From assembly GCA_963590415.1 (NCBI GenBank), contig CAVAPB010000005.1, positions 1 through 64,000 on the forward strand: a stretch of DNA of 64,000 nucleotides, read 5' to 3'. The notes beneath the pieces were generated by a model. That model saw only the letters and a program-made list of their open reading frames with translations. It searched no databases and was not told the origin of the DNA. A program made the position numbers and the translations under genes. Positions within the stretch are counted from its first letter, which is position 1. Each line of letters opens with the position of its first letter. Positions 42,448 through 50,409 of this stretch are shown here, piece after piece. This DNA comes from Fimenecus sp963590415 (GTDB lineage: Bacteria > Bacillota > Clostridia > Oscillospirales > Acutalibacteraceae).

Positions 42448-43119
42448 ATGAAAAAAATATTTTCTTTTGAAGTATTTGACATTATACCTTGTCCCGACGG
42501 AATTATTCTCTCACAAAAAGAACTGTTCAACGGAACAAGCTATAAGGTAAGTTTTCTTCAATACAGCGTTGTAACGGGCAAGCTTTCGCCTGTTACAAAA
42601 GACTTCTATCAACTTAATAAATTCGGTGAAAACTATACGGCGATATGCGACGAAATCGGCGACTATGTTACCTGCGAGGCGACTGTTTTCAAAAACAGAA
42701 ATGTCGCTGTTGTGTATCCGAGCGGCGAAACCGGCATTTTTGACAAGCATGGCAAGCCTGTTTGGACGGGCGATCTTATTTACCGCGATTGCCCGATAAA
42801 CGGTGCCGTTGCGGACGGCGTTTATTTTTGGACGACGGTTCCGCTCCAGAATTCGATCATCAATTATTCGGTTCCGCACAAAAAGTTCAGTATGCGTATA
42901 GGAAGCGAAAATTCCCTGACCTTCAGCGAGCCTGTTTCCCTGAGCATATACAGGAAAGAATTGTTCGTCTGCAATGCGGGTTCAAACAAGATACGCAAGG
43001 TGAACCTCGGCAATTACCTTGTAAGCGACTACAAGCAATTTGATGAACCTGTGTACAGATATATCCGTTCATCACTCAAGGAATTTGTTGTTCTGAGTTC
43101 TGGTGTTTATGTTCTTTAA
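42448..43119 (+). CDS. Hypothetical soluble protein, propeller-like repeats
   Basis: 223 residues, no signal peptide, no recognised family. Repeated beta-strand patterns (GIILSQKEL, NVAVVYPSGETGIFDKHGKP, ADGVYFWTTVP, KELFVCNAGSNKIRKV) suggest a small beta-propeller with NHL- or kelch-like blades. ATG 42448 chosen over a GTG at 42436; neither has a strong ribosome site. Single-gene unit with a terminator. Function unknown. Confidence 0.7.
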   Translation: MKKIFSFEVFDIIPCPDGIILSQKELFNGTSYKVSFLQYSVVTGKLSPVTKDFYQLNKFGENYTAICDEIGDYVTCEATVFKNRNVAVVYPSGETGIFDKHGKPVWTGDLIYRDCPINGAVADGVYFWTTVPLQNSIINYSVPHKKFSMRIGSENSLTFSEPVSLSIYRKELFVCNAGSNKIRKVNLGNYLVSDYKQFDEPVYRYIRSSLKEFVVLSSGVYVL

Positions 43120-43133
43120 TTTAATATGAAAAT

Positions 43134-43172
43134 ACGCTCTCACAATCATACGGTCGTGAGAGCGTTAATTTT
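43134..43172 (+). terminator. Terminator after the hypothetical gene
   Basis: ACGCTCTCAC / GTGAGAGCGT hairpin with a 12-base loop, then a T-rich tract. Confidence 0.85.
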
Positions 43173-43188
43173 TATGCTTTTTGAGAAA

Positions 43189-44550
43189 TTACTTTTCAGC
43201 CGTATTGTCAGCAGATTTCTTGTCATTTTTGCTGACAATAAGGTTTGTCAGAATACCGAGGATAAGTGCGCATGCAACCTCTGTAAGAGTAACCTTACCG
43301 AATGAAACCGTAAGTCCGCCGATACCGCATATAAGAATTACAGCGACAACGAAGAGATTTCTGTTTTCGCCGAGGTCAACGCTCTGAATCATTTTAAGAC
43401 CGCTTACTGCGATGAAGCCGTAAAGAGTAACGCAAACGCCGCCCATTACGCAGTTGGGGATGGTTGAAAGGAATGTTACGAACGGTCCGAAGAAAGAGAT
43501 TACCATTGCCATAATCGCAGTTGCAAGGATTGTAACTACCGAAGCGTTACCTGTGATTGCAACACAGCCTACCGACTCGCCGTATGTTGTGTTGGGGCAG
43601 CCGCCGAATACAGCGCCTACCATTGAGCCTACGCCGTCTCCGAGAAGTGTTCTGTGGAGACCCGGGTCCTCAAGAAGCTCTTTACCGATAACCGATGAAA
43701 GGTTCTTGTGGTCGGCAATGTGCTCTGCGAATACAACGAATGCAACAGGAACATATGCAACCGCAACCGTAAGGATATACTTGCCGTCGATAGCCTTTAT
43801 ACCCTTAGCAGCCGAAAGGAATGAGAAGTCGGGAACTGCGAAAAGCTTCATACCCGAGAACACCGAGAAGTCGATAACCTGAAGCGCTTCGTTGCCTGTT
43901 TTAATGCCGATAACGGTAAACACAGCCGCTACAACATAACCTGCAAGGATACCGATAATGAACGGGATAAGCTTTGCCATTTTCTTGCCGAATACCGAGC
44001 AAATGATAACAGTGAAGAGTGTTACAAGTCCGCAGATAAGAGCTACATAGGGGCTTGCAACGCTTACGCCCTCTGCGTCAAGAACCTTACCTGTTGTGAG
44101 GTCGCCGATTGCATTGCCTGCAAGCGAAAGACCGATGATTGAAACTGTGGGTCCGATAACAACCGCCGGCATAAGCTTGTCAATCCAGCCGACGCCCGCA
44201 AATTTAACTACGATAGCGATAATCACATATACAAGACCTGCGAAAAACGCACCGATTATAATTCCTACATAGCCTGCTTCAACGGAAACCGCACCTGCAA
44301 AAGCCGCAAGCATAGAACCGATGAAAGCAAAGGACGAGCCGAGGAATACCGGGCTGTCAAACTTTGTGAAAAGAAGATAAACGATTGTGCCCACGCCTGC
44401 TCCGAAAAGGGCTGCCGACTGGCTCATACCGTTACCTATAATTGTGGGAACTGCGATTGTTGCCGCAAGGATTGCGAGCAACTGCTGAAAAGCGAACACT
44501 ATAAGCTGTCCGAATTTCGGCTTGTCTTTGATGTCGTAAACAAGTTTCAT
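43189..44550 (-). CDS. uraA: Uracil/xanthine permease, NCS2 family
   Basis: 453 residues with about fourteen membrane helices. GGCPNTTYGESVGCVAIT is the NCS2 signature that includes the substrate-binding glutamate, and VVIGPTVSIIGLSLAGNAIG is typical as well. Its place directly after pyrR points to uracil as substrate. Regulated by the attenuator upstream of pyrR if co-transcribed. Confidence 0.92.
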   Translation of the reverse strand: MKLVYDIKDKPKFGQLIVFAFQQLLAILAATIAVPTIIGNGMSQSAALFGAGVGTIVYLLFTKFDSPVFLGSSFAFIGSMLAAFAGAVSVEAGYVGIIIGAFFAGLVYVIIAIVVKFAGVGWIDKLMPAVVIGPTVSIIGLSLAGNAIGDLTTGKVLDAEGVSVASPYVALICGLVTLFTVIICSVFGKKMAKLIPFIIGILAGYVVAAVFTVIGIKTGNEALQVIDFSVFSGMKLFAVPDFSFLSAAKGIKAIDGKYILTVAVAYVPVAFVVFAEHIADHKNLSSVIGKELLEDPGLHRTLLGDGVGSMVGAVFGGCPNTTYGESVGCVAITGNASVVTILATAIMAMVISFFGPFVTFLSTIPNCVMGGVCVTLYGFIAVSGLKMIQSVDLGENRNLFVVAVILICGIGGLTVSFGKVTLTEVACALILGILTNLIVSKNDKKSADNTAEK

Positions 44551-44575
44551 TTCTTTTCCTCCTAATATTTATGGC

Positions 44576-45121
44576 TTACGCCTTGTTACCGTTTTTAGAC
44601 AGCACAACCTCGGTTATGCCGTCAATTTCATCAACTCTTACATTGATAAACTCATCCTTGGATGTCGGAATATTCTTACCGACATAGTTTGCGCAGATCG
44701 GAAGCTCCCTGTGACCTCTGTCGACCATAACGGCAAGCTGAATTACCGCAGGTCTGCCGAGACCTATAATCGCTTCCATTGCCGCCCGTGCCGTTCTTCC
44801 CGTGTATAAAACATCATCGACAAGAACTATCGACTTGTTATTTACATCAAAATCTATTACCGATGAATTGAGCCGCGGAGACTGATACTCCTGCGTTAAA
44901 TCATCCCTGTAAAGCGTGATGTCAAGCTCTCCGAGCTCAACTTTAAGGTCCGAAAACTTTTCAATATTCGCCTTAATCATTTTTGCAAGCGGAACGCCTC
45001 TCCTCTTGATGCCGACAAGATAAACCGTATCGACCTGTGTGTTCTGTTCTATTATTTCATGTGAGAGCCGAGCCAAAGCCCTAAGCATCGTCTGCTTGTC
45101 GATAATAATTTTGTTTTCCAT
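44576..45121 (-). CDS. pyrR: Bifunctional pyr operon regulator / uracil phosphoribosyltransferase PyrR
   Basis: 181 residues. The PRPP-binding loop VLVDDVLYTGRTARAA and LVGIKRRGVPLA are hallmarks of PyrR, which binds pyr mRNA when UMP/UTP is high and promotes termination. ATG 45121 (MENKII) chosen: GGAGCG is 4-7 bases upstream. An open frame 16 codons longer would start inside the terminator hairpin. Followed 25 bases later by uraA. Confidence 0.94.
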   Translation of the reverse strand: MENKIIIDKQTMLRALARLSHEIIEQNTQVDTVYLVGIKRRGVPLAKMIKANIEKFSDLKVELGELDITLYRDDLTQEYQSPRLNSSVIDFDVNNKSIVLVDDVLYTGRTARAAMEAIIGLGRPAVIQLAVMVDRGHRELPICANYVGKNIPTSKDEFINVRVDEIDGITEVVLSKNGNKA

Positions 45122-45143
45122 TTTTCGCTCCGTTTTCACAAAG

Positions 45144-45223
45144 AAAAAAGCCTTGTCAAAATTCGACAAGGCACAAAAATTTGATATTGCGATTTGCGTT
45201 CTCCTTGCCGGTATCCCGTACCG
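45144..45223 (-). promoter_or_regulatory. Transcription attenuator in the pyrR leader
   Basis: On the minus strand: hairpin CGGTA-CGGGA-TACCG (45209-45223); segment CGGCAAGG (45203-45210) that can pair with CCTTGTCG (45164-45171); and the terminator GCCTTGTC / GACAAGGC (45150-45172) with six T (45144-45149). Antiterminator and terminator share CCTTGTC, so only one can form. I could not match the classic PyrR-binding consensus. Confidence 0.75.
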
Positions 45224-45252
45224 AATTAAAGGTAAACATTTTTATTGGCAAT

Positions 45253-45281
45253 ATAATATCACAACGCACCGTTCTTGTAAA
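45253..45281 (-). promoter_or_regulatory. Sigma-A promoter of pyrR-uraA
   Basis: Minus strand TTTACA (45276-45281), 17 bases, TATTAT (45253-45258). Confidence 0.7.
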
Positions 45282-45340
45282 CCGTTTTTTACAAAAAAGT
45301 TCATAATTTTTTCATATTTGACAATCCTCTCCGAAGCATT

Positions 45341-45369
45341 TGACAAACATAAGATACACGGCTATAATT
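45341..45369 (+). promoter_or_regulatory. Perfect consensus sigma-A promoter of plsY
   Basis: TTGACA (45341-45346), 17 bases, TATAAT (45364-45369). Confidence 0.88.
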
Positions 45370-45404
45370 ATGAAAAAATATAATATCACGGAGTTTGAAA
45401 TATA

Positions 45405-46058
45405 ATGCTTCACTATTTACTAAGTGCGATTGTCGGTTATCTCCTCGGCTCGTTGAGCTTTGCCGTTATCGTTTCAAAAACAAAGTACAAAAAGGATATA
45501 AGGGATTACGGCTCAAACAATGCGGGAATGACAAACACCGCAAGAACCTTCGGCAAAAAAGCCGCGGCGGCGGTTTTTATCGGCGACTTTATAAAACCTA
45601 TGATTGCCGCATTGATTGCCGTCTTCTTGATTTCGGGAATGACTGACGCTGTCGGCTGCGGATATATTGCCGGCACGGCGGCTGTTATCGGGCATATTTT
45701 CCCTGTGTTTTTCGGCTTCAAGGGCGGTAAAGGCGTCGCTTCGATGTTCGGTGTTACAACAGTTATGACCCCGATATCCGTCCCAGTTCTTGCAATTCCG
45801 TTTTTCACAACGCTGAAGGCGTCTAAAATGGTGTCGCTCTCGTCGATTATATCGGCTGTTTGCGTGCCCGTCGTTACATTTGTAATATACAGGTTTCTCC
45901 CGTTTCTAAATCCGCCCGCATTGCGCGGAGACTGGAAAATACCCACCGTTTGCACGGGTCTGATTGCGGCGCTCGTAATCTTTATGCACCGCTCGAATAT
46001 TGAGCGTATAAAGAACGGAGAAGAAAGAAAAATCGGCTCAAAAAAGAGCAAGGAATAA
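45405..46058 (+). CDS. plsY: Acyl-phosphate:glycerol-3-phosphate acyltransferase PlsY
   Basis: 217 residues, five or more membrane helices. Motif 1 GSNNAGMTNTARTFGKK, motif 2 GHIFPVFFGFKGGKGVA and the third motif near the C-terminus (LVIFMHRSNIERI) are the three PlsY motifs. It acylates glycerol-3-phosphate using acyl-phosphate from PlsX, starting phospholipid synthesis. PlsX is not in the window. Confidence 0.94.
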   Translation: MLHYLLSAIVGYLLGSLSFAVIVSKTKYKKDIRDYGSNNAGMTNTARTFGKKAAAAVFIGDFIKPMIAALIAVFLISGMTDAVGCGYIAGTAAVIGHIFPVFFGFKGGKGVASMFGVTTVMTPISVPVLAIPFFTTLKASKMVSLSSIISAVCVPVVTFVIYRFLPFLNPPALRGDWKIPTVCTGLIAALVIFMHRSNIERIKNGEERKIGSKKSKE

Positions 46059-46069
46059 GCGGTGATAAA

Positions 46070-46924
46070 ATGACAAACTTTATTGAAAACGGTTATCTTA
46101 AAATCGGCGTAAAGGACTTCGGCGCGGTGCTCACAAGCGTTAAATCGCAAAAGAGCGGGCACGAATTTCTCTGGCAGGGCAACCCCGAAGTGTGGAACGG
46201 ACAGTCGCCCATACTCTTCCCTGTCATCGGCAAAATGCTAGATGACAAGTACTGCCTCGACGGCAGTGAATACGGTATGATACGCCACGGTCTTGCAAGG
46301 CATTATGACTTTGTTCTTATCGAAAAGGACGAAAATTTAATGACCTTTGAGCAGACGCAGAACGAAGAAACGCTCAAAAGCTATCCGTATAATTATTCGC
46401 TCAAAGTAAAGTTTGAAATTAAAGACAATGCGCTCACCGTCACTCACACCGTAAAGAACACAAACGACCGCATTATGTATTTTTCAATCGGCGCACACCC
46501 TGCTTTCAACTGTGAAATAGGCGACAGGGTCGTTTTTGAAAAGGACGAAACCCTTTACAGCGAAAGGATTGACCATGACTCCGTTATCACGGGAGACAAG
46601 GACCTTATCCTTGACAATTCAAACGAAATAGTTCTGCGTGAGCACACCTTTGACAAGGACGCGCTCATTTTTGAAAGCCCTGAGTCGGACAGGGTAACGC
46701 TTGAAAGCCGAAACAGCGACAGGCGGATTGTTTTCACGCTCGGCGACGCACCGTTCTTTGCGGTTTGGTCAAAGCCGAATGCACCGTTTGTATGCCTTGA
46801 ACCCTGGCACGGAATAAATGACGGATACGATAAAAAATCGGATATTTCGGAAAAGCGCGGAATTGAAAAATTAAATCCGAACGGGGAATTTTCCTTTTCG
46901 TGGACTGCCGAATTTTTTGAATAG
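46070..46924 (+). CDS. Aldose 1-epimerase family protein (GalM/YeaD-like)
   Basis: 284 residues of the galactose mutarotase-like beta-sandwich. RHGLARHYDF, FSIGAHPAFNC and VCLEPWHG give the conserved His, His and Glu of this superfamily. The exact sugar is unknown; the family includes aldose epimerases and D-hexose-6-phosphate epimerases. Follows plsY by 11 bases, likely the same transcript. Confidence 0.85.
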   Translation: MTNFIENGYLKIGVKDFGAVLTSVKSQKSGHEFLWQGNPEVWNGQSPILFPVIGKMLDDKYCLDGSEYGMIRHGLARHYDFVLIEKDENLMTFEQTQNEETLKSYPYNYSLKVKFEIKDNALTVTHTVKNTNDRIMYFSIGAHPAFNCEIGDRVVFEKDETLYSERIDHDSVITGDKDLILDNSNEIVLREHTFDKDALIFESPESDRVTLESRNSDRRIVFTLGDAPFFAVWSKPNAPFVCLEPWHGINDGYDKKSDISEKRGIEKLNPNGEFSFSWTAEFFE

Positions 46925-47005
46925 GAAAATATTGTTTACAATTTATCTGTTGACTGAAATCGCATTGCATTGTAAAATATAGATAGAGTTTAGGAGGTGT
47001 ATCCG

Positions 47006-47308
47006 ATGAGCGACGAATACGGTAACGATATAGTTTCCGTCGTTGACGAAAACGGCGAGGAGCATGTTTTTGAAGAGCTTGACAGAATAGAGACCGACAA
47101 GGGTCGCTATGTGGCTCTTACCCCCGTTTTTGACGATGCGGAAGAGATTATAGAGGACGACGGCGAGCTTATTATTTTAAGAGTTGTCGAAGAGGACGGC
47201 GAGACTTATCTCGAGCCCATTGAGGACAGCGTTGAATTTGATGAAGTCGGCAATCTTTTCGAGGAAAGAATTGCGGAGCTTTACGATTTTGACGACGAAG
47301 AAGAATAA
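47006..47308 (+). CDS. DUF1292 family acidic protein
   Basis: 100 residues, very acidic. DIVSVVDENGEEHVFEELDRIE and YVALTPVFDD match DUF1292 (YrzB), a family often found downstream of ireB and ruvX. ATG 47006 follows AGGAGG by 6 bases. Function unknown. Here it stands alone between the epimerase gene and the 6S-like RNA. Confidence 0.88.
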   Translation: MSDEYGNDIVSVVDENGEEHVFEELDRIETDKGRYVALTPVFDDAEEIIEDDGELIILRVVEEDGETYLEPIEDSVEFDEVGNLFEERIAELYDFDDEEE

Positions 47309-47336
47309 AATTATGCGCACGGCATAAAATATTATT

Positions 47337-47519
47337 CCTGCCCGATGCGATAAACGGTTCGGTTGATATTAACCCAACACTTTCTAAAAGGGAACCGTTA
47401 TACCGATGCCGGGAGCAGACCTCCCGTTTTTACGGACGCTGGGAGCATACAAAGGCGAAGGCGAGGTACCCACCTGCTTTTATTTGCAGGTTATTATTCA
47501 CCGACTGCGGTCGGGCGGG
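47337..47519 (+). ncRNA. ssrS: 6S RNA-like structured RNA
   Basis: About 183 nt closed by a nine-pair stem, CCTGCCCGA (47337-47345) with TCGGGCGGG (47511-47519). The interior has GGGAGCATACAAAGGCG and GGCGAGGTACCCACC, which I associate with firmicute 6S RNAs, and the length and long-hairpin shape fit. A strong terminator follows. 6S RNA mimics an open promoter and sequesters sigma-A polymerase. Assignment is by eye; a covariance search is decisive. Confidence 0.7.
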
Positions 47520-47522
47520 ACG

Positions 47523-47553
47523 AAAGAACACTTCATTTGAAGTGTTCTTTTTT
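47523..47553 (+). terminator. Terminator of the 6S-like RNA
   Basis: AAAGAACACTTC - ATTT - GAAGTGTTCTTT then more T, a 12-pair perfect stem. Confidence 0.92.
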
Positions 47554-48047
47554 GTTTTTTACAGGCTCCCTTGTAAAGGGAGCTGTCTTTTTTTCGCAGA
47601 AAAAAATGACTGAGTGATTTTTATAAAAACATATAAAATCAATCTTACAATCCCTCCGAGTTGCCTCACGGCAACCCACCTCCCTTTACACGGGAGGCTT
47701 AGTTCTGCAAATTTTCTGTTTGATAAAACCCGTAGGGACAGCCCTTGCGGCTGTCCATCAATCCGCAAAAATTGGTAGCGACAGTGAGCCGTCTGGAGGG
47801 CGTTTACAACCGAGCAGGCGAGCTAAGCGAGATTTTTGCGGAAAATGAGGAGTTGTAAAGTAAGTGAGAAATAGCCAACGGCTGTTGCGAACGATACGGA
47901 GCAAACGACGACGTCGTGCGAAGCACCCGCAATTTTTCATTATTCATTATTCATTCTTCATTCGCCCGCAAGGGCGCTGCCCCCGCCGCTAGGTTATTGT
48001 CTTTTATGTAATTTACGGATAATATGGAACTAAAATTAACGCACGAC

Positions 48048-48123
48048 CCGTAGGGGCGACCTGTGGTCGCCCGACAATTTCAGCAGTAACAAAAAAGCGG
48101 GCGAACACAGTTCGCCCCTACGG
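48048..48123. repeat. CCGTAGGG-type palindromic element (intact)
   Basis: 76 bp, ends CCGTAGGGGCGA and TCGCCCCTACGG exactly inverted, inner hairpins GGCGACCTGTGGTCGCC and GGGCGAACACAGTTCGCCC. Confidence 0.8.
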
Positions 48124-48334
48124 TATAATATATAATACAATTTGATTATTACGGTCAATTTGTGCGGCACTCCAACCGCAAGAGGGCAATAGGTGGCACG
48201 CAGCAGGCGTGACGGAAGGAGCGACCGCAATAAACATCAAATTTTCCCTATCTCTCCCTCAGTCATTTTTCAGAAAAAAATGACGGCTCCCTCGTCAGAG
48301 GGAGCCTATATATATGCACGAATTATAATTTATA

Positions 48335-48417
48335 CCGTAGGGACAGCCCTTGCGGCTGTCCGTCAATATGATGTATATGTGATTTTTTGCGGACAGGGGC
48401 GAGCCCTGTCCCTACGG
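48335..48417. repeat. CCGTAGGG-type palindromic element (intact)
   Basis: 83 bp, ends CCGTAGGGACAG and CTGTCCCTACGG exactly inverted, inner hairpins GGACAGCC-CTTGC-GGCTGTCC and GGACAGGGGCGAGCCCTGTCC. Confidence 0.8.
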
Positions 48418-48676
48418 CATGATATGAAATATAATTTGATTGTAGCGGTTAATTTGCAATATTCCTTTCGGCGGGAGCAAATTCTCCCGAATTCAGGCAC
48501 CCTTTTGTCTGCTTACGCAGACATTTTCCCTGTCAGGGGAATCACCCCCGCCCTACATTGTTCGCTATAATTTTTAACCCGTGCGAAGCACCCACAATTT
48601 TTCATTATTCATTATTCATTTTTCGTTTGCCCGCAAGGGCGCTGCCCCTGCCCTACCCGATATAGCAATACACAAG

Positions 48677-48705
48677 AAAAAGCGCTCACACTGATGTGTG
48701 AGCGC
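48677..48705 (-). terminator. Terminator after the first cohesin gene
   Basis: Minus strand GCGCTCACAC / GTGTGAGCGC with a 4-base loop, then TTTTTC. Confidence 0.9.
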
Positions 48706-48728
48706 CGAATATCAGAAATGTAAATTCC

Positions 48729-49364
48729 TTAGTCTTCGTTCTTTTTCTTCATTGTAACTGCAACTGCCGCTGCGCAAACTGCAACTGCCGCTGCTGTTGA
48801 AACATAGAGCTTACCGCCTGTTTTCTTGATGTCAACTGAATTCTTTTTGTTGCTGTCGGACTTACCGTTATCAGCAGATGTTGTTGTTTCTGCAGCCTTC
48901 GTTGTTGTATCCTTATCGGTTACTTCAATAGCAAGCTCATCGCCAGCAACCGTAACAGCTGTGTTTGTTCCGTCAATAGCGTCCGTTGCGGAAGCTGTGA
49001 AAACGCCGTCCTTCTTGAGAACCTTAAACTTAGCTGTGAAAACTACACCTTCATCCTTAGCTTCTGTAGCAACGCTTGCAACTGTGAGTTTGCCGTCAAC
49101 AGTGTCATTGATTACGGAAGTGAAGAGGTCGGTAGCCTGAGCCGAGCCCGCAACATACTGATAGTTAGCAGTGTTGTATTCAAGAACGCCCTTGAAGCCC
49201 GAAAGACCGCTGCTTACTTTGAAAGAAACCGTGATTTCGTCGCCTACTGCTGCGGTGGTTGCCGATGACTCAAGGTCAACCTTGTATGTGTCTGCCGCAA
49301 ATGCGGGGACACAGGCAACAGCAATAAGAAGAAGTGCTACGAGAACTGAAAGAACTTTTTTCAT
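48729..49364 (-). CDS. Membrane-anchored single-cohesin protein
   Basis: 211 residues: signal peptide 1-23 (ending VPAFA), one cohesin-like beta-sandwich about 25-150 (VGDEITVSFKVSSGLSGFKG, VLEYNT, then AKFKVLKKDG), a Thr/Ser/Lys linker to about 183, one membrane helix and a short basic tail KKKNED. The cohesin would face outside, ready to bind a dockerin. The DGTN segment before the last strands is shared with the next gene. Own promoter and terminator. Cohesin assignment is by pattern; function inferred. Confidence 0.8.
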   Translation of the reverse strand: MKKVLSVLVALLLIAVACVPAFAADTYKVDLESSATTAAVGDEITVSFKVSSGLSGFKGVLEYNTANYQYVAGSAQATDLFTSVINDTVDGKLTVASVATEAKDEGVVFTAKFKVLKKDGVFTASATDAIDGTNTAVTVAGDELAIEVTDKDTTTKAAETTTSADNGKSDSNKKNSVDIKKTGGKLYVSTAAAVAVCAAAVAVTMKKKNED

Positions 49365-49451
49365 ATCTTTTTACCGCCTTTTAATAATTTTCGCTTTAAC
49401 GCGAGTCGATATTATGATAGAAAAGCGCATAAAGCCTTTACTATATGACTA

Positions 49452-49480
49452 ATGATACTATAATTCAGTTGAATTGTCAA
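49452..49480 (-). promoter_or_regulatory. Sigma-A promoter of the 48729-49364 cohesin gene
   Basis: Minus strand TTGACA (49475-49480), 17 bases, TATCAT (49452-49457). Confidence 0.75.
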
Positions 49481-49487
49481 CAGAATT

Positions 49488-50312
49488 TTATTTATCTTTG
49501 TCAATATTTTCGTTTGTTTCGGTCAAATTTTCGGGTTCGTCCTGCTGTTTTTTCTTTTTGATGACGAGGGCGATGATTATTGCCGCCGCAAGAACGAGAA
49601 GAGTTGCCGCAACAGCTATGATAATTGCCGCAGTATGGTTCTTTTCGGTCTGTTCCGAAGCTGAATCCGCTGTTGTGGGCTCTGTGGGCATTATGTCCGC
49701 AGGCAGAGTCTCGTCGGGTGCCGGAGCGACTGCCGTTCCTGTTATTCCCTCGATTTTCTTTGTTGTAGTTGCCTTACTGTTACCGCCGGAAGCGGGCTTT
49801 GTAACATTAGCCGCCGCAGTCGTCTGAGGCTGCGGAGCGATTGTCTCCTCGGTTATGGAGCCCGTGCTCTCGGCTATTGTAAGTACCGTACCCGTAACGG
49901 TTGAGGTTATGTCGTTATTGTTGCCGTCGATGGCTTCCGTTACTTTAAGAGTCATTTTTCCGCCTGTTTTGAGCACCTTGAACTTAGCGGAATACACGGT
50001 ACAGGCAGGCTGTTCAGTCATCGCGACCGCCGCTGCCGTAAGCTTCCCGGCTGTTTTGTCATTTACCGAAACCATAAAGTTTGAGCCCTCGCTTATACTG
50101 TCGCTGACAAGCGAAAAATACGAGGTGTCGTATTCAAGCACAAGCTTTGCTCCGGAAAGACCGCTTCCGACATTTACGCTTATCGTAACGGTGTCGCCCT
50201 TATTTGCCGTTGACGGAGCTGCCACGAGCGAGGTGGACGCCGCAAACGGGGTGAGGCATAAAAGCGACACAAGCATGGTTATTATCAGCATTACGGATAT
50301 AGTTTTCTTCAT
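49488..50312 (-). CDS. Membrane-anchored single-cohesin protein with long stalk
   Basis: 274 residues: signal peptide 1-25, one cohesin-like domain about 26-150 (KGDTVTISVNVGSGLSGAKL, LEYDTSYFSLVSD, YSAKFKVLKTGGKM, EAIDGNNNDIT), a Pro/Thr/Ala-rich stalk to about 225, a membrane helix (about 227-250) and a hydrophilic cytoplasmic tail of 20-odd residues. Clearly a paralogue of the following gene, with a longer stalk. The two may present dockerins at different distances from the membrane. Confidence 0.8.
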   Translation of the reverse strand: MKKTISVMLIITMLVSLLCLTPFAASTSLVAAPSTANKGDTVTISVNVGSGLSGAKLVLEYDTSYFSLVSDSISEGSNFMVSVNDKTAGKLTAAAVAMTEQPACTVYSAKFKVLKTGGKMTLKVTEAIDGNNNDITSTVTGTVLTIAESTGSITEETIAPQPQTTAAANVTKPASGGNSKATTTKKIEGITGTAVAPAPDETLPADIMPTEPTTADSASEQTEKNHTAAIIIAVAATLLVLAAAIIIALVIKKKKQQDEPENLTETNENIDKDK

Positions 50313-50344
50313 AGATTAAACCGCCTTTTATGTTTATCTTCAAT

Positions 50345-50373
50345 ATAATACAATGTTTTAGCGTTTCGGTCAA
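50345..50373 (-). promoter_or_regulatory. Sigma-A promoter of the 49488-50312 cohesin gene
   Basis: Minus strand TTGACC (50368-50373), 17 bases, TATTAT (50345-50350). Confidence 0.75.
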
Positions 50374-50409
50374 TATCCGACCCGAATTTTTATGTAAAGC
50401 AAATTCGCT

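Larger units (their letters stand above)
47554..48676. repeat. 1.1-kb gene-free block of dispersed palindromic repeats
   Basis: Contains CTCCCTC-type segments (47560-47640, 48251-48312), a GGTTGCC/GGCAACC pair near 47665, half CCGTAGGG element 47730-47757, full elements 48048-48123 and 48335-48417, a CGGCGGGAGC..CCCCCGCCC region (48471-48555), and two copies of GTGCGAAGCACCC plus TTCATTATTCATTATTCATT followed by CCCGCAAGGGCGCTGCCCC (47917-47990, 48578-48655). No convincing gene. Confidence 0.75.

Noticed and set aside
47337..47519. T-box or riboswitch instead of 6S RNA
   Set aside because: No downstream gene on the same strand to regulate, no T-box specifier or TGGN motif seen; the RNA ends at its own terminator.
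47554..48676. Short open frames in the repeat block
   Set aside because: They consist of translated palindromes, with no ribosome site and no similarity to proteins.
48729..50312. Sortase-anchored surface proteins
   Set aside because: No LPxTG-type motif precedes the C-terminal helix; the helices end in basic residues as plain membrane anchors.
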